Of a stretch of DNA of 64,000 nucleotides, positions 1-8,110 are shown one piece after another. The notes below the pieces were generated by a model. That model saw only the letters and a program-made list of their open reading frames with translations, had not been told where the DNA came from and made no database searches. The translations under genes and the position numbers were made by a program. Each line of letters starts with the position of its first letter. Position 1 is the stretch's first letter. Source of the DNA: Trebonia kvetii (lineage in GTDB: Bacteria > Actinomycetota > Actinomycetes > Streptosporangiales > Streptosporangiaceae); the NCBI RefSeq assembly GCF_007827045.1, contig NZ_RPFW01000004.1, positions 1,039,891 to 1,103,890 of the forward strand, in the 5' to 3' direction.

Positions 1-164
1 TGCGAGATGAACTGCACGAAGCTGTCGGTGCTCAGCTCGCCGGTGGTGAGCCCCTTGATGAACGGGTGGGTCAGGATTGCGTCGTAGACCGGCTCGATCT
101 CCGCCCACAGCTGTCCGGTCCAGCCAGGGCGAGCGCCGGGGGGAGCGTCGGCGGCCTGGGTCAT
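1..164 (-). CDS. TenA/thiaminase II family protein, N-terminal part (cut by window edge)
   Basis: The first 54 residues are visible, starting at ATG 164; the rest lies outside the window. The segment EIEPVYDAILTHPFIKGL followed by TTGELSTDSFVQFI is the typical TenA N-terminus (helix, then HPF and GxL motifs). TenA proteins hydrolyse aminopyrimidine or thiamine. It begins 7 bp after the stop of an NMT1/THI5-like binding protein and so looks like the last visible gene of the ABC transporter operon. The catalytic Cys and the Asp-44-equivalent region cannot be seen. Confidence 0.85.
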   Translation of the reverse strand, partial: MTQAADAPPGARPGWTGQLWAEIEPVYDAILTHPFIKGLTTGELSTDSFVQFIS

Positions 165-170
165 GGCCTG

Positions 171-1322
171 TTACCCCTTTCCGGGCAGGAACGCGTCGGT
201 CTCCGCGTCGGACGCGGTGACCGCCTTGGTGATGAGCTTGTTGGCCAGCATCCAGTCGGCGTACGCCTGCCACTTGGCTGTGCTCATCTCGCCGAAGCCG
301 AGCGGGTTCTTGTAGTCGGCCACGGTGACCGGGACCATCGCGTTGATGTCCGCGTCGGTGTAACCGCCCGCGCCGACGACCGGCTTGAGCGCGGCGATCG
401 CCGCGGACGAGCGGGCCTGCGCGGCCGCGTCGCCCTTGGCAAGACCGGCGAGGAAGTCGCGGACCATCGCCGCGTAGCCGGGGTCGCTGGCCAGCTTCGA
501 CTTCTGCGCGACGATGACGAGCTCGTCGTAGGTCGGCATGCCCTCGTTCTCGACGTTGAACGCCACCGGCGGCTGGCCCTTCAGCTTCAGCTGGATCTCC
601 TCGACGTTTCGGTAGCCGCTGATGATCGCCTGCACGTTGCCGCTGAGCATGGCGGGGATGAGGCCCTCACTCACGGCGATCTGCTGGGTGGACGACGGGT
701 TGACGCCGTTCCTCCGCAGGATCGTGTTGAGGGTCGCGGTCTCGACCGGGTCACCGTTGGTGCCGATCTTCTTCCCCGCCAGGCCCTTGATGGTCTTGAT
801 GCCGGACTGGCTGGAGATGAGCAGGGTGTTCAGCGGCGTGGGGATGAGGGCGGCCACCGCCTCCACGTCGAGGCCCTGGCTGGCGGCGGTGACCACGTTC
901 GGCTCGTAGGAGATGCCGAGTGGCATCGCGCCGGTGCTCACCAGCTTGAGCGCGTCCTGGCTCCCCGACGGCGCCTGCAGCGTGACGCCCTGGAGTCCGG
1001 CGCTGGTGAAGTCGCCGTCGGACTGCGCCAGGTAGAGCGAGGCATGGTCCGGGTTCGGGAACCAGTCGAGCAGCACGGTGGGCTTGGCGGGGTTGGCCGC
1101 GACGGCGCTGGCCGAGGTTGCAGCGGAGCTGGACGGTGACGAGGAGCCGGACGGTGCAGAACTAGACGGTGCGGAACTGGACGAGGGGGAGCTGGCCGGC
1201 GTGGAGCTTGACGAGCTGCAGGCCGCGAGCGCGAGCGTCGCAGCCACCCCGGCCGAGGCCATGCCGATCGCCGTCGCGCGCCGGCGCTTCGGGCGCTGGC
1301 CCGTCATCGCGGAGAATCTCAT
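171..1322 (-). CDS. ABC transporter substrate-binding lipoprotein, NMT1/THI5-like (ThiY-like)
   Basis: Predicted 383-residue extracellular binding protein. The basic N-terminus, hydrophobic stretch and lipobox LAAC (Cys35) indicate lipidation, followed by a Ser-rich linker to about residue 75. The mature part opens with LDWFPNPDHASLYLA, typical of NMT1/THI5-like proteins that bind pyrimidines such as formylaminopyrimidine or HMP. ATG at 1322 is preferred over an upstream in-frame start: it overlaps the permease stop as ATGA and has AAGGGAAAG upstream. Adjacent permease, ATPase and TenA genes suggest uptake of a thiamine-related or other N-heterocyclic compound. The ligand is inferred from family and context only. 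Confidence 0.9.
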   Translation of the reverse strand: MRFSAMTGQRPKRRRATAIGMASAGVAATLALAACSSSSSTPASSPSSSSAPSSSAPSGSSSPSSSAATSASAVAANPAKPTVLLDWFPNPDHASLYLAQSDGDFTSAGLQGVTLQAPSGSQDALKLVSTGAMPLGISYEPNVVTAASQGLDVEAVAALIPTPLNTLLISSQSGIKTIKGLAGKKIGTNGDPVETATLNTILRRNGVNPSSTQQIAVSEGLIPAMLSGNVQAIISGYRNVEEIQLKLKGQPPVAFNVENEGMPTYDELVIVAQKSKLASDPGYAAMVRDFLAGLAKGDAAAQARSSAAIAALKPVVGAGGYTDADINAMVPVTVADYKNPLGFGEMSTAKWQAYADWMLANKLITKAVTASDAETDAFLPGKG

Positions 1323-2173
1323 TTCTTTCCCTTTCCAGCCCACGGGCAGCAGATTTTTTCGAGGAAGGACAGGAGCATGAACAGCAGGATGGACATGACG
1401 GTCAGCAGCAGCACTGCCGCGAAGACGAGGTCGCTGTTGAGCTGCGGCGTGGCCTGGATGAGGACGTAGCCCAGCCCGTTCTGCGACCCGGCGTACTCAC
1501 CGAAGACCGCGCCGATCGGCGCGTACACCGCGGCGATCCGCAATCCGGAGAAGAACGACGGCAGCGCGCTCGGCACCTCGACCCGGAACAGGGTCGCCAG
1601 CCTGCTGCCGTCGAGCGTGCGCATGACCTTGATGAGGTCGGGATCGACCGAGGCGAGCCCGTCGACCAGGTTCACCACGATCGGGAAGAAGCAGGAGATC
1701 GCGACGATGATGAGCTTGGGCGTGATGCCGTAGCCGAAGATGATCGCCAGGATCGGGCCGATCACCACGATCGGAACCGCCTGCGAGCCGATGAGCAGCG
1801 GGTAGATCGCGCCGCGCAGGGTGGCCGAGCTGTGCAGCGACAGCGCGATGATCACCGCGACCGCGATCGAAATGAGGAAGCCGAACAGCATCTCCTGGAA
1901 GGTGATCCAGGTGGCGCTGCCCAGCACGCTCGACCAGTTCTTGTACAGGCTGCGGAAGACGTTCTCGACCGACGGGAAGATGTAGTCCTGTACGTGCGCG
2001 AGGTGGACCACCAGGTCCCAGGTGGCCGCCACGAGGATGAGCACCAGCGCGGGCGGCAGGATGCGCCGCCAGGCCGGCGTGCCCCGCTGCGCATCCGCCC
2101 GGCCCGCCCTCGTGGCGGGCTCGGCCGCCGCCTGGCGTTCGGTGCGCGGCGGGCTGCCCTGCGCGGGTGTCAT
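1319..2173 (-). CDS. ABC transporter permease (ThiX/SsuC-type)
   Basis: 284-residue inner-membrane permease of the BPD_transp_1 family with about six hydrophobic segments from residue 35 onward. The cytoplasmic coupling loop is visible around VMRTLDGSRLATLFRVEVP, the EAA-like motif contacting the ATPase. Its ATG overlaps the ATPase stop by 4 bp (ATGA) and its stop overlaps the binding-protein start likewise, so the three subunits are translationally coupled. It closely fits importers for pyrimidine, sulfonate or nitrate-type solutes; the binding protein favours a pyrimidine-like ligand. Confidence 0.9.
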   Translation of the reverse strand: MTPAQGSPPRTERQAAAEPATRAGRADAQRGTPAWRRILPPALVLILVAATWDLVVHLAHVQDYIFPSVENVFRSLYKNWSSVLGSATWITFQEMLFGFLISIAVAVIIALSLHSSATLRGAIYPLLIGSQAVPIVVIGPILAIIFGYGITPKLIIVAISCFFPIVVNLVDGLASVDPDLIKVMRTLDGSRLATLFRVEVPSALPSFFSGLRIAAVYAPIGAVFGEYAGSQNGLGYVLIQATPQLNSDLVFAAVLLLTVMSILLFMLLSFLEKICCPWAGKGKK

Positions 2174-2994
2174 GACGCCTCCTCAAGCCGGGCGAGCAGT
2201 TCGTCGCGGAGTTCGGTGAACTCGGGCAGCCGCAGCAGTTCGCGCCGGCTCGCTCCGGCGGGGAAGTCGGTGTCGTAGTGCGCGGCGACGCGCCCGGGGC
2301 GTGCCGACATGACGATCACCTGGCTGCCGAGCAGCAGCGCCTCCTCGACGTCGTGGGTGACGAGCACGGTGGTGCGCGGCTCGCTCTGCAGCGCGGACCG
2401 CAGCCACTGCTGGAGGTCGGCCCGGGTGATCGAGTCAAGCGCGCCGAATGGCTCGTCGAGCAGCAGCACCTCCTTGCCGGCCACCAGTGTGCGCAGGAAG
2501 GAGACCCGCTGCCGCATGCCGCCGGACAGCTGATGGGGGAGCTTGCGCTCGAAACTGCCCAGGCCGAACCGCTCCACAAGCCCAGAGACCTGGATCCGCG
2601 CGGCCTTGCGCCGCATGCCCTGGTTCTCAAGCGCGAGCGCGGCGTTACCGAGCACGTCGCGCCAGGGCAGCAGCAGGTCGCGCTGCGGCATCCAAGCGCA
2701 CCGGCGCAGCCGGTCGGCGGAGCCGGTCGCGCCAAGCACGTCGATGCTGCCCTCGTCCGGATCGTCAAGCCCGCTGATCAGGTTGAGCAGGGTGGACTTG
2801 CCGCAGCCGCTCGGGCCGATGATCGCGAGGTGGCCGTGCTGCGGCACCGTCAGTGACACGCCCTGCACGGCCACCGTCGGCCCGAACGCTCGTCCCACGT
2901 CCGTGAGCTGGATGCCCGCACCCAGTTCGGAGATGGCAGGCGCTTCTGGGGCCGGTCGGCCGCCGGCGCGGTCCGGGCTGCCGCTGCTTGTCAT
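2170..2994 (-). CDS. ABC transporter ATP-binding protein (ThiZ/SsuB-type)
   Basis: 274 residues with a complete nucleotide-binding domain: Walker A GPSGCGKS at 60-67, Q-loop around MPQRD (102-106), signature LSGGMRQ at 156-162, and Walker B VLLLDE at 176-181 followed by PFGALD. First gene of a minus-strand operon ATPase-permease-binding protein-TenA. The sole promoter region is 2995-3226, which holds a perfect 17-bp palindrome 32 bp upstream of the start, suggesting control by the nearby GntR regulator (inference). Confidence 0.92.
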   Translation of the reverse strand: MTSSGSPDRAGGRPAPEAPAISELGAGIQLTDVGRAFGPTVAVQGVSLTVPQHGHLAIIGPSGCGKSTLLNLISGLDDPDEGSIDVLGATGSADRLRRCAWMPQRDLLLPWRDVLGNAALALENQGMRRKAARIQVSGLVERFGLGSFERKLPHQLSGGMRQRVSFLRTLVAGKEVLLLDEPFGALDSITRADLQQWLRSALQSEPRTTVLVTHDVEEALLLGSQVIVMSARPGRVAAHYDTDFPAGASRRELLRLPEFTELRDELLARLEEAS

Positions 2995-3226
2995 GCTGCC
3001 CCACCTCTCTTGACGGGCGACAGGATGAGATCTGAGATCTCAAATCTTCTTGGGTGGTCGTTTCTTCGGCGGGGCCGATGCGTAACTTCCAGGTTTCCTG
3101 GCGGCCAAGCATCCTCACTGTCTGCGATTGCGTGGCGACTACCAGGAAAAAGCATTTTCATCTTTGCGATCTGAACGGAGGCTTGCATTACCTCGCCCCC
3201 CATCTCGTTGCGCCGGGTCCGAGATC
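2995..3226. promoter_or_regulatory. Promoter region of the ABC transporter operon
   Basis: 232 bp between the ATPase start (minus strand) and the end of the GMC oxidoreductase gene. It contains the palindrome at 3026-3042 and, at its far edge, a weaker copy of the same core (ATCTTAGAT, 3224-3232) overlapping the GMC stop codon. A CTGAGA string here is part of the palindrome; the other conserved parts of a TPP riboswitch are absent. No gene seen. Confidence 0.6.
3026..3042. promoter_or_regulatory. Perfect 8-1-8 palindrome, candidate GntR operator
   Basis: TGAGATCT, a single central G, then AGATCTCA: both arms match perfectly. The core ATCTNAGAT recurs at 3224-3232, 6714-6722 and 6870-6878, all next to gene ends or promoters of the same locus. 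Located 32 bp upstream of the ATPase start. Assignment to the GntR protein at 4681-5379 is inference from shared position. Confidence 0.6.
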
Positions 3227-4684
3227 TTAGATTGCCAGGCTAGGTGCCCGGTAGCCAATGGCCATGGAGATCAAGTTGGTATTCGCCCGGGGAATCACCG
3301 GCAGGACCGACGAATCCGCGACGTACAGGCCGGTGGTGCCGAGCACGCTCAGGTCGGGCGCGACGACCGTGTCCGCGGCGCCGGGGTCACCCATCCGGCA
3401 GGTGCCGCTGTGATGGTTGTATGTGCCGACGACCCTCCGGCAGGCCGCCGTCAGCTCCGCGTCCTCGCCGGCCTGCCACCATGCGCCGTCCGGCACGGTG
3501 ACCACGCCGTCCTTGGCCAGGCCGTCGATCATGGCGGCTGTCTCACGGACGATCGTGACCATGTGCGCGGCGTCCGCGTCGTCGGTGAGCAGCCCGACGC
3601 GCAGCTCCCGCCCGTCCGGGGTGAGCGTGAAGCTGCCACGGCTGCGCGGCGCCATCAGCGCCGCGGTGAACGCGATGGTCGTCGGCGGCGAGGTCAGGTC
3701 GTAGGGGCGCAGCTGCCAGGGGAAGATCTCCGCCTCGACGTGGCCGGCCGCCGGGTCGTCAAGCTCGTAGCGGAGCAGGGCACCGCTGACCGGGCGCGCC
3801 TCGATCATTCCGGCATCCCGGACGTCGACGTTGAGCAGGCACCAGGGGTGATCCATCACGTTGGCACCGACGCCTGCCAGCACGGACACTGGCGCGACGC
3901 CGAGCGCGCCAAGAACGTCCCGCGGCCCGACGCCCGAGCGGAGCAGCAGCTCCGGCGTGCCGTACGCGCCGGCGCAGACGATGACGCGTCCGGCCGTGAT
4001 CACCTCGGTCTCCCCAGCGCTTGTCGCCTCGGCTCCAGTGCACCGGGTGCCGTCGAAGATGAGCCGGGTCGCCGTGGTGTCCGGCCGGATCTCCGCCCCG
4101 GCCGCCCGTGCCGCGGGCGCCACCCCGGCCCAGGTTCCCCAGCGGCCGCCGTCGCGGCGGTTGGTGGTCCACACGGCGTGCCCGAGGGCTCCAGGCTCAT
4201 TGTGATCCGCGATCGCGGGGTAGCCCGCGGCGTCACACCAGGCGAACACGGCCTCGTCGAGCGGTCCTGGCGCGAGCCTGGTGATCGGGATCAGTCCGGC
4301 GTCGCCGTGATACGGCCGGCCGCCGAACTGCTGGTCGGACTCGATGGCGTTCAGCGCGGGCAGCACGTCGTCCCAGCCCCAGCCGGGCACGCCCCACGAG
4401 TCGTAGCACCAGGGCTGGCCGCGCAGCGCCGCCGCGGAGTTCACCGTGGAACCGCCGCCGAGACCGCGGCCCTGCGGCATCACCTGCCCGCTGGCCAGGT
4501 CGGTGTATCGGTGGTAGTACGCATCGGGCAGCGCGTATTCGTACAGTGCCCAGTGCGGCGGCGGGTCGCCCCCGTCCCGGCCGGCCTCGAGGACGATCAC
4601 CGAGCCGTGCGCGGCGGCGCGCAGCGCGGCGAACAGCCCGGCAGAGCCGCCCCCGATGACCAGGGTGTCGGTCACAGTCGTCAC
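3227..4684 (-). CDS. GMC family FAD-dependent oxidoreductase (alcohol oxidase/dehydrogenase)
   Basis: 485 residues. The N-terminal Rossmann motif GGGSAG (11-16) and LEAGRDGG bind FAD; the C-terminus carries the GMC active-site region NHHSGTCRMG (423-432, His near 425) and PRANTNL with the conserved Asn. Family members oxidise primary alcohols, for example choline or pyridoxine. It starts with GTG at 4684, overlapping the GntR stop as GTGA, so it is co-translated with the regulator and the upstream amidohydrolase. In this context oxidation of a hydroxymethyl group on a heterocycle is plausible but unproven. Confidence 0.92.
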   Translation of the reverse strand: MTTVTDTLVIGGGSAGLFAALRAAAHGSVIVLEAGRDGGDPPPHWALYEYALPDAYYHRYTDLASGQVMPQGRGLGGGSTVNSAAALRGQPWCYDSWGVPGWGWDDVLPALNAIESDQQFGGRPYHGDAGLIPITRLAPGPLDEAVFAWCDAAGYPAIADHNEPGALGHAVWTTNRRDGGRWGTWAGVAPAARAAGAEIRPDTTATRLIFDGTRCTGAEATSAGETEVITAGRVIVCAGAYGTPELLLRSGVGPRDVLGALGVAPVSVLAGVGANVMDHPWCLLNVDVRDAGMIEARPVSGALLRYELDDPAAGHVEAEIFPWQLRPYDLTSPPTTIAFTAALMAPRSRGSFTLTPDGRELRVGLLTDDADAAHMVTIVRETAAMIDGLAKDGVVTVPDGAWWQAGEDAELTAACRRVVGTYNHHSGTCRMGDPGAADTVVAPDLSVLGTTGLYVADSSVLPVIPRANTNLISMAIGYRAPSLAI

Positions 4685-5379
4685 CTAGCTCCCTCCTCTA
4701 CAGCGTCGCCGATGTTGACCAGCTGGTCCGCCATCACGGACAGGATGTGGCGCCGCATCGCCGCCTCGGCCGCGGCGCCGTCGCGCTGCACGATTGCCTC
4801 GTAGATCGCCTGATGCTCGCCGACCGACTTGACCATGCGGCCAGGGATGCGTGTGGTGAGCCGGCCGATCCGCAGGATGTGGATGCGGATGTTCCCGACC
4901 ATCTCGTTGATCCGCTGGTTGCCGGACTGCCGGTACATGATCGTGTCGAAGCGGTCGATCAGCACGGCGAGGTCGTCGGCTTGCCCGTCGGTGACTAGCC
5001 CGTCGCGGATGCAGGCTGAGCTGTCCCGCATCACCGCCGACAGTTCCGCGAGGTCGTCCGCGCTGATGCGCAGCGCCGCCTCGCGGGCGCACGCGCCCTC
5101 GAGCAGCTCCCTGACCTCGTAGATCTCGCGCAGGTCCTGGCGGCTGTAGCCGACGACGACCGCGCTGCGGTACGGCGGGATGGAGACAAGACCGTCCGCC
5201 TGCAGCCGGACCAGGGCGTCGCGCAGCGGCGTCTTGCTCACCCCGAAGCGCGCCGCGAGTTCCCCCTCGCGCAGCGCGTACCCCGCGGGCAGCGTGCCGT
5301 CGACGATCCTCTCAAGGATCTGCGCGTACACGGCATCCTTCAGCTGCCTGTGCTGGAGCTCTGCCTGCTCCTGTGCCAT
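4681..5379 (-). CDS. GntR family transcriptional regulator (FCD ligand-binding domain)
   Basis: 232 residues beginning at ATG 5379. The winged helix spans about 12-75, with AARFGVSKTPLRDALVRL as the recognition region; the all-helical FCD domain follows and ends near residue 220. FCD regulators usually bind small carboxylates and repress neighbouring catabolic genes. It lies between the amidohydrolase (17 bp upstream) and the GMC gene (4-bp overlap). The repeated ATCTNAGAT palindromes around the locus are its likely sites. Reading can be extended upstream in frame, but only through sequence that encodes the amidohydrolase in another frame. Confidence 0.9.
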   Translation of the reverse strand: MAQEQAELQHRQLKDAVYAQILERIVDGTLPAGYALREGELAARFGVSKTPLRDALVRLQADGLVSIPPYRSAVVVGYSRQDLREIYEVRELLEGACAREAALRISADDLAELSAVMRDSSACIRDGLVTDGQADDLAVLIDRFDTIMYRQSGNQRINEMVGNIRIHILRIGRLTTRIPGRMVKSVGEHQAIYEAIVQRDGAAAEAAMRRHILSVMADQLVNIGDAVEEGAR

Positions 5380-5396
5380 GGTGTCGTCCCCGTTGG

Positions 5397-6695
5397 TTAG
5401 GAGATCCGCGCGAGCACGCGCCGGAACCCGGCGTTGGCCTCGCGGAGGATGGTGGCCTCGTCGAGCGTGGTGACCTGGCGGCCGCGCATGACGATGTTTC
5501 CGTCGATGATGGTGGTGTCGACGGCGGAGCCGTTGGCGGCGAACACCAGGTGGGAGTAGAGCTGGGCGGCGTTGCGGTCGGCGAGGGGGGTGAACATGAC
5601 GTTGCGGGTGTCGACGAGGATCACGTCGGCCTTGCGCCCCGCCGCCAGGTACCCGGTCTCGTGCCCGAGCGCGGCGGCGCCGTTCCGCGTCGCCATCGTC
5701 AGCACGTCCGGCGCCTGCTGCAGGCTGGCGTCCACCCGTGCGGCGCGGTGCATCAGCGAGGCGAACTTCATCACCTCGAACATGTCGCCGCTGTTGTTGC
5801 ACTCCACCGCGTCGTGGCCGAGTCCGACGTTGATGCCGGCGGCGAGCATTTCCGGGACGCGGGCGATGCCGTTGCCGAGCTTGGCGTTGGAGGACGGGTT
5901 GTGCGAGATGTGCGTGCCGGTCTCCCGCATCAGGGCGATCTCGGTGTCCGACAGCCACACGCAGTGCGCGGCGACGCAGTCCGTGCCGAGCAGGCCCGCG
6001 TCGTAGGCGACCTCGGTCGGGCGCCGGCCGAACCGCCTCTTCGAATCCTCGACCTCGGTGAGCGACTCGTTGAGGTGCACGTGGATGCCGGTGTTCAGCT
6101 CGTCGGCTAGCAGGCGCGCGTCGCGCAGCAGTTCCGGTGAGGCCAGCGGCAGCCATTCGATGCCGACGTAGACCTGGATCCGGCCGTCGCCGGCGCCGTG
6201 CACGGCGTCGTAGGCGTCCTTGTTGTCCTGCAGGGTGTCCAGGTTGTGCTCGGGCAGCGCCACGTCGTTGGACAGCACCGCGCGGATGCCGATGTCCACC
6301 GCGGCCCTGCCCAGGTCCGGTAGCCGCCGGTACATGTCGTTCACCGTCGTCACGCCGGACTTGATGCCCTCGAGATACGACGCGGCGGCCGCCCAGTAGG
6401 CGGACTCGGCGTCCAGGTTGCGGATGAGCGGGTACCAGCACTCGTCGAGGTACTCCCACAGCGGCAGGTGGTCGCTGTAACCTTTGCCGATCGCCGTGTG
6501 GAAGTGCAGGTCGACAAGCCCGGGCATGACGATCATGCCCGCGGCGTCGATGACCTCGGCGCCGGCTGTGTCGCCCGCGTAGCGTCCCTCGCCGACGGCA
6601 GCGATGCGGTCGCCGTCGATCACCACGTGCCCGCCGAAGTGGACGGACCGCTCGTCGTCCATCGTCAGGACGGTGCCGTTCTCGATCACGATCAC
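5397..6695 (-). CDS. Amidohydrolase, AtzA/TrzN/SsnA-like (copy A)
   Basis: 432 residues of the metal-dependent amidohydrolase superfamily. Metal ligands are visible: LHFHT (HxH) in the first strand, HVHLNES, AAHCVWLS and GHDAVE. Relatives deaminate or dechlorinate heterocycles (atrazine chlorohydrolase, adenosine-type deaminases). The start is set at GTG 6695 with AGGGAG upstream, because the paralogue at 11711-13024 begins at the same point (VIxNGTVLTMDD); an upstream in-frame start lies inside the promoter region. A 548-bp internal segment is almost identical to that paralogue in opposite orientation. Confidence 0.9.
   Translation of the reverse strand: MIVIENGTVLTMDDERSVHFGGHVVIDGDRIAAVGEGRYAGDTAGAEVIDAAGMIVMPGLVDLHFHTAIGKGYSDHLPLWEYLDECWYPLIRNLDAESAYWAAAASYLEGIKSGVTTVNDMYRRLPDLGRAAVDIGIRAVLSNDVALPEHNLDTLQDNKDAYDAVHGAGDGRIQVYVGIEWLPLASPELLRDARLLADELNTGIHVHLNESLTEVEDSKRRFGRRPTEVAYDAGLLGTDCVAAHCVWLSDTEIALMRETGTHISHNPSSNAKLGNGIARVPEMLAAGINVGLGHDAVECNNSGDMFEVMKFASLMHRAARVDASLQQAPDVLTMATRNGAAALGHETGYLAAGRKADVILVDTRNVMFTPLADRNAAQLYSHLVFAANGSAVDTTIIDGNIVMRGRQVTTLDEATILREANAGFRRVLARIS
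5809..6356 (-). repeat. 548-bp inverted repeat, arm A (inside amidohydrolase copy A)
   Basis: Pairs with 12056-12603 (coordinates sum to 18412). Comparing the two arms base by base I find one mismatch in 548 bp, whereas flanking parts of the same two genes differ frequently. The pattern points to recent gene conversion or a recent recombination rather than selection on protein alone, because synonymous sites are identical too. Confidence 0.9.
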
Positions 6696-6710
6696 TGCGA
6701 GGCTGCTCCC

Positions 6711-6727
6711 TATATCTAAGATCTCAA
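6711..6727. promoter_or_regulatory. Candidate GntR operator near amidohydrolase copy A start
   Basis: Core ATCTAAGAT at 6714-6722 within TATATCT-A-AGATCTC. It lies 16 bp upstream of GTG 6695, between the ribosome-binding site and the divergent promoter region. Arms are less symmetric than at 3026-3042. Confidence 0.5.
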
Positions 6728-6865
6728 GCTTGGCACTTCTGCGTTCTCTAATGCACAGGTGGGACGTTTCTAGCGGATTTCTGGCTTGTAAAAAGAGCAT
6801 GTCCGTGAAAGTTTCTACTTGTCAAGGGGTGTTCCACGACGGCATCGGTGTCTTATCGTCTGCAT

Positions 6866-6882
6866 CAAGATCTGAGATCTCA
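6866..6882. promoter_or_regulatory. Candidate GntR operator upstream of the M20-aminotransferase operon
   Basis: AGATCT, central G, AGATCT, then CA. The right arm is identical to the palindrome at 3026-3042; the left arm differs at its outer bases. It lies about 30 bp upstream of the M20 gene start. The divergent interval 6696-6910 therefore holds two sites and no gene. Confidence 0.55.
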
Positions 6883-6910
6883 TGTGTTTGACAGGGAGTG
6901 GTGTACGTCT

Positions 6911-8110
6911 ATGACCGACGTCCCGGCCGTGCTGGCCAAGATCGATGCCGGCCGCCTGATCGAGCTCGTCCAGGAGGTATGCCGCATCCCGAGCGTGCTC
7001 GGCGAGGAGGGACCGCTCGCGGCTTTCCTGCACGACGTGATGCGCGAGTCGGGGTTCGAGGCCACCGAACTGCAGCCGGTGATGGGAGATCGGCCCAACG
7101 CGATCGGCGAGCTGAGCTTCGGCGCGGGGCCGCGCGTGGTGTTCACCGGCCACATGGACACCAAGCCCGTCTCGCACGGCTGGACGGCGGCGCAGCCGTT
7201 CTCCGGCGAGCTCATCGACGGCAAGGTGTACGGACACGGGATCATGGACATGAAGGCGGCGCTGGTCTGCCAGATCGTCGCCATGGAGGCGCTGCGCGAC
7301 TCTGGGCTGCCACTGTCGGGCACGCTCGCGATGGCGGCGGTCTCCGATCACATGGGCGACCAGACCGGCTCGATCGTGTACTTCGACACCCACGACGCCG
7401 ACATGGCGGTGCTCGGCGAGCTGTCGGACAACGAGATCTTCCTCGGCCATCGCGGGCGCTACTACTTCGACATCACGGTGCTCGGCACCTCGGCGCACAC
7501 GTGCCACAAGCCGCTGGCGGTCAACGCCAACCTGCTCGCCGCGCACGCGATCATCGAGCTTGACGGCTCCAGGCTCATGCCCGAGCTTGACCCGCAGGTC
7601 GCGGCGCTGTTCGGTCCCGAGACGTTCATGTCGCCAGGACGCGTGTACGGCGGGCTGCCGCCGGGCGGCCCGTCGATGATCCCGGACGAGTGCGTGATCC
7701 GTGTCGACTGCCGCCCGCAGCCCGGCATCACTACCGAGCAGGTCCGGGCGGAGATCGACCGCTGCCTGGCGGCGGCGGCGCGCCGCGACCCGCGCTTCCG
7801 CGCCTCGGTCGAGCTGGCCGACGTCAAGAGCGGCTACCTCGCCGCGGCAGGAGACCCGGTCGTGACGCTGATGACCGACGCGGTGCGCAGCGTCCGCGGT
7901 ACCGAGCCGGTGCACCAGGTGGCCGGCTGGCTGGGCGACACGGCGAGCTTCGGCGCCAAGGTGCCGACGGTGATCTTCGGCCCCGGCGGTGAGCCGGTGT
8001 ACTGCCCGGACGAGCACCTGTCCGTCGACGACATCATCGAGGCAACCCAGGTGTACGCCGCCTTCGGCGCGAACGCGCTTGCCGCGGGGAACGACGGGAC
8101 GACCGCGTGA
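6911..8110 (+). CDS. M20 family metal-dependent hydrolase/deformylase-like protein
   Basis: 399 residues, ArgE/DapE/M20 fold. The first metal-site motifs are intact: GHMDTKP (His81, Asp83) and GHGIMDMK (Asp113). At the usual catalytic Glu-Glu pair the sequence reads SDHMGDQTGS (146-150), and the C-terminal metal His is replaced (VYCPDEH). In Bacillus an M20 enzyme (YlmB) deformylates formylaminopyrimidine for TenA, which fits the neighbours, but the altered residues mean the activity cannot be assumed. ATG 6911 lies 12 nt after AGGGAG. Its stop overlaps the aminotransferase start (GTGA). Confidence 0.85.
   Translation: MTDVPAVLAKIDAGRLIELVQEVCRIPSVLGEEGPLAAFLHDVMRESGFEATELQPVMGDRPNAIGELSFGAGPRVVFTGHMDTKPVSHGWTAAQPFSGELIDGKVYGHGIMDMKAALVCQIVAMEALRDSGLPLSGTLAMAAVSDHMGDQTGSIVYFDTHDADMAVLGELSDNEIFLGHRGRYYFDITVLGTSAHTCHKPLAVNANLLAAHAIIELDGSRLMPELDPQVAALFGPETFMSPGRVYGGLPPGGPSMIPDECVIRVDCRPQPGITTEQVRAEIDRCLAAAARRDPRFRASVELADVKSGYLAAAGDPVVTLMTDAVRSVRGTEPVHQVAGWLGDTASFGAKVPTVIFGPGGEPVYCPDEHLSVDDIIEATQVYAAFGANALAAGNDGTTA

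Noticed and set aside
3026..3042. CTGAGA string as part of a TPP riboswitch before the ThiXYZ-like operon
   Set aside because: The other conserved TPP motifs are absent, and the string is fully explained by a symmetric palindrome repeated elsewhere in the locus.
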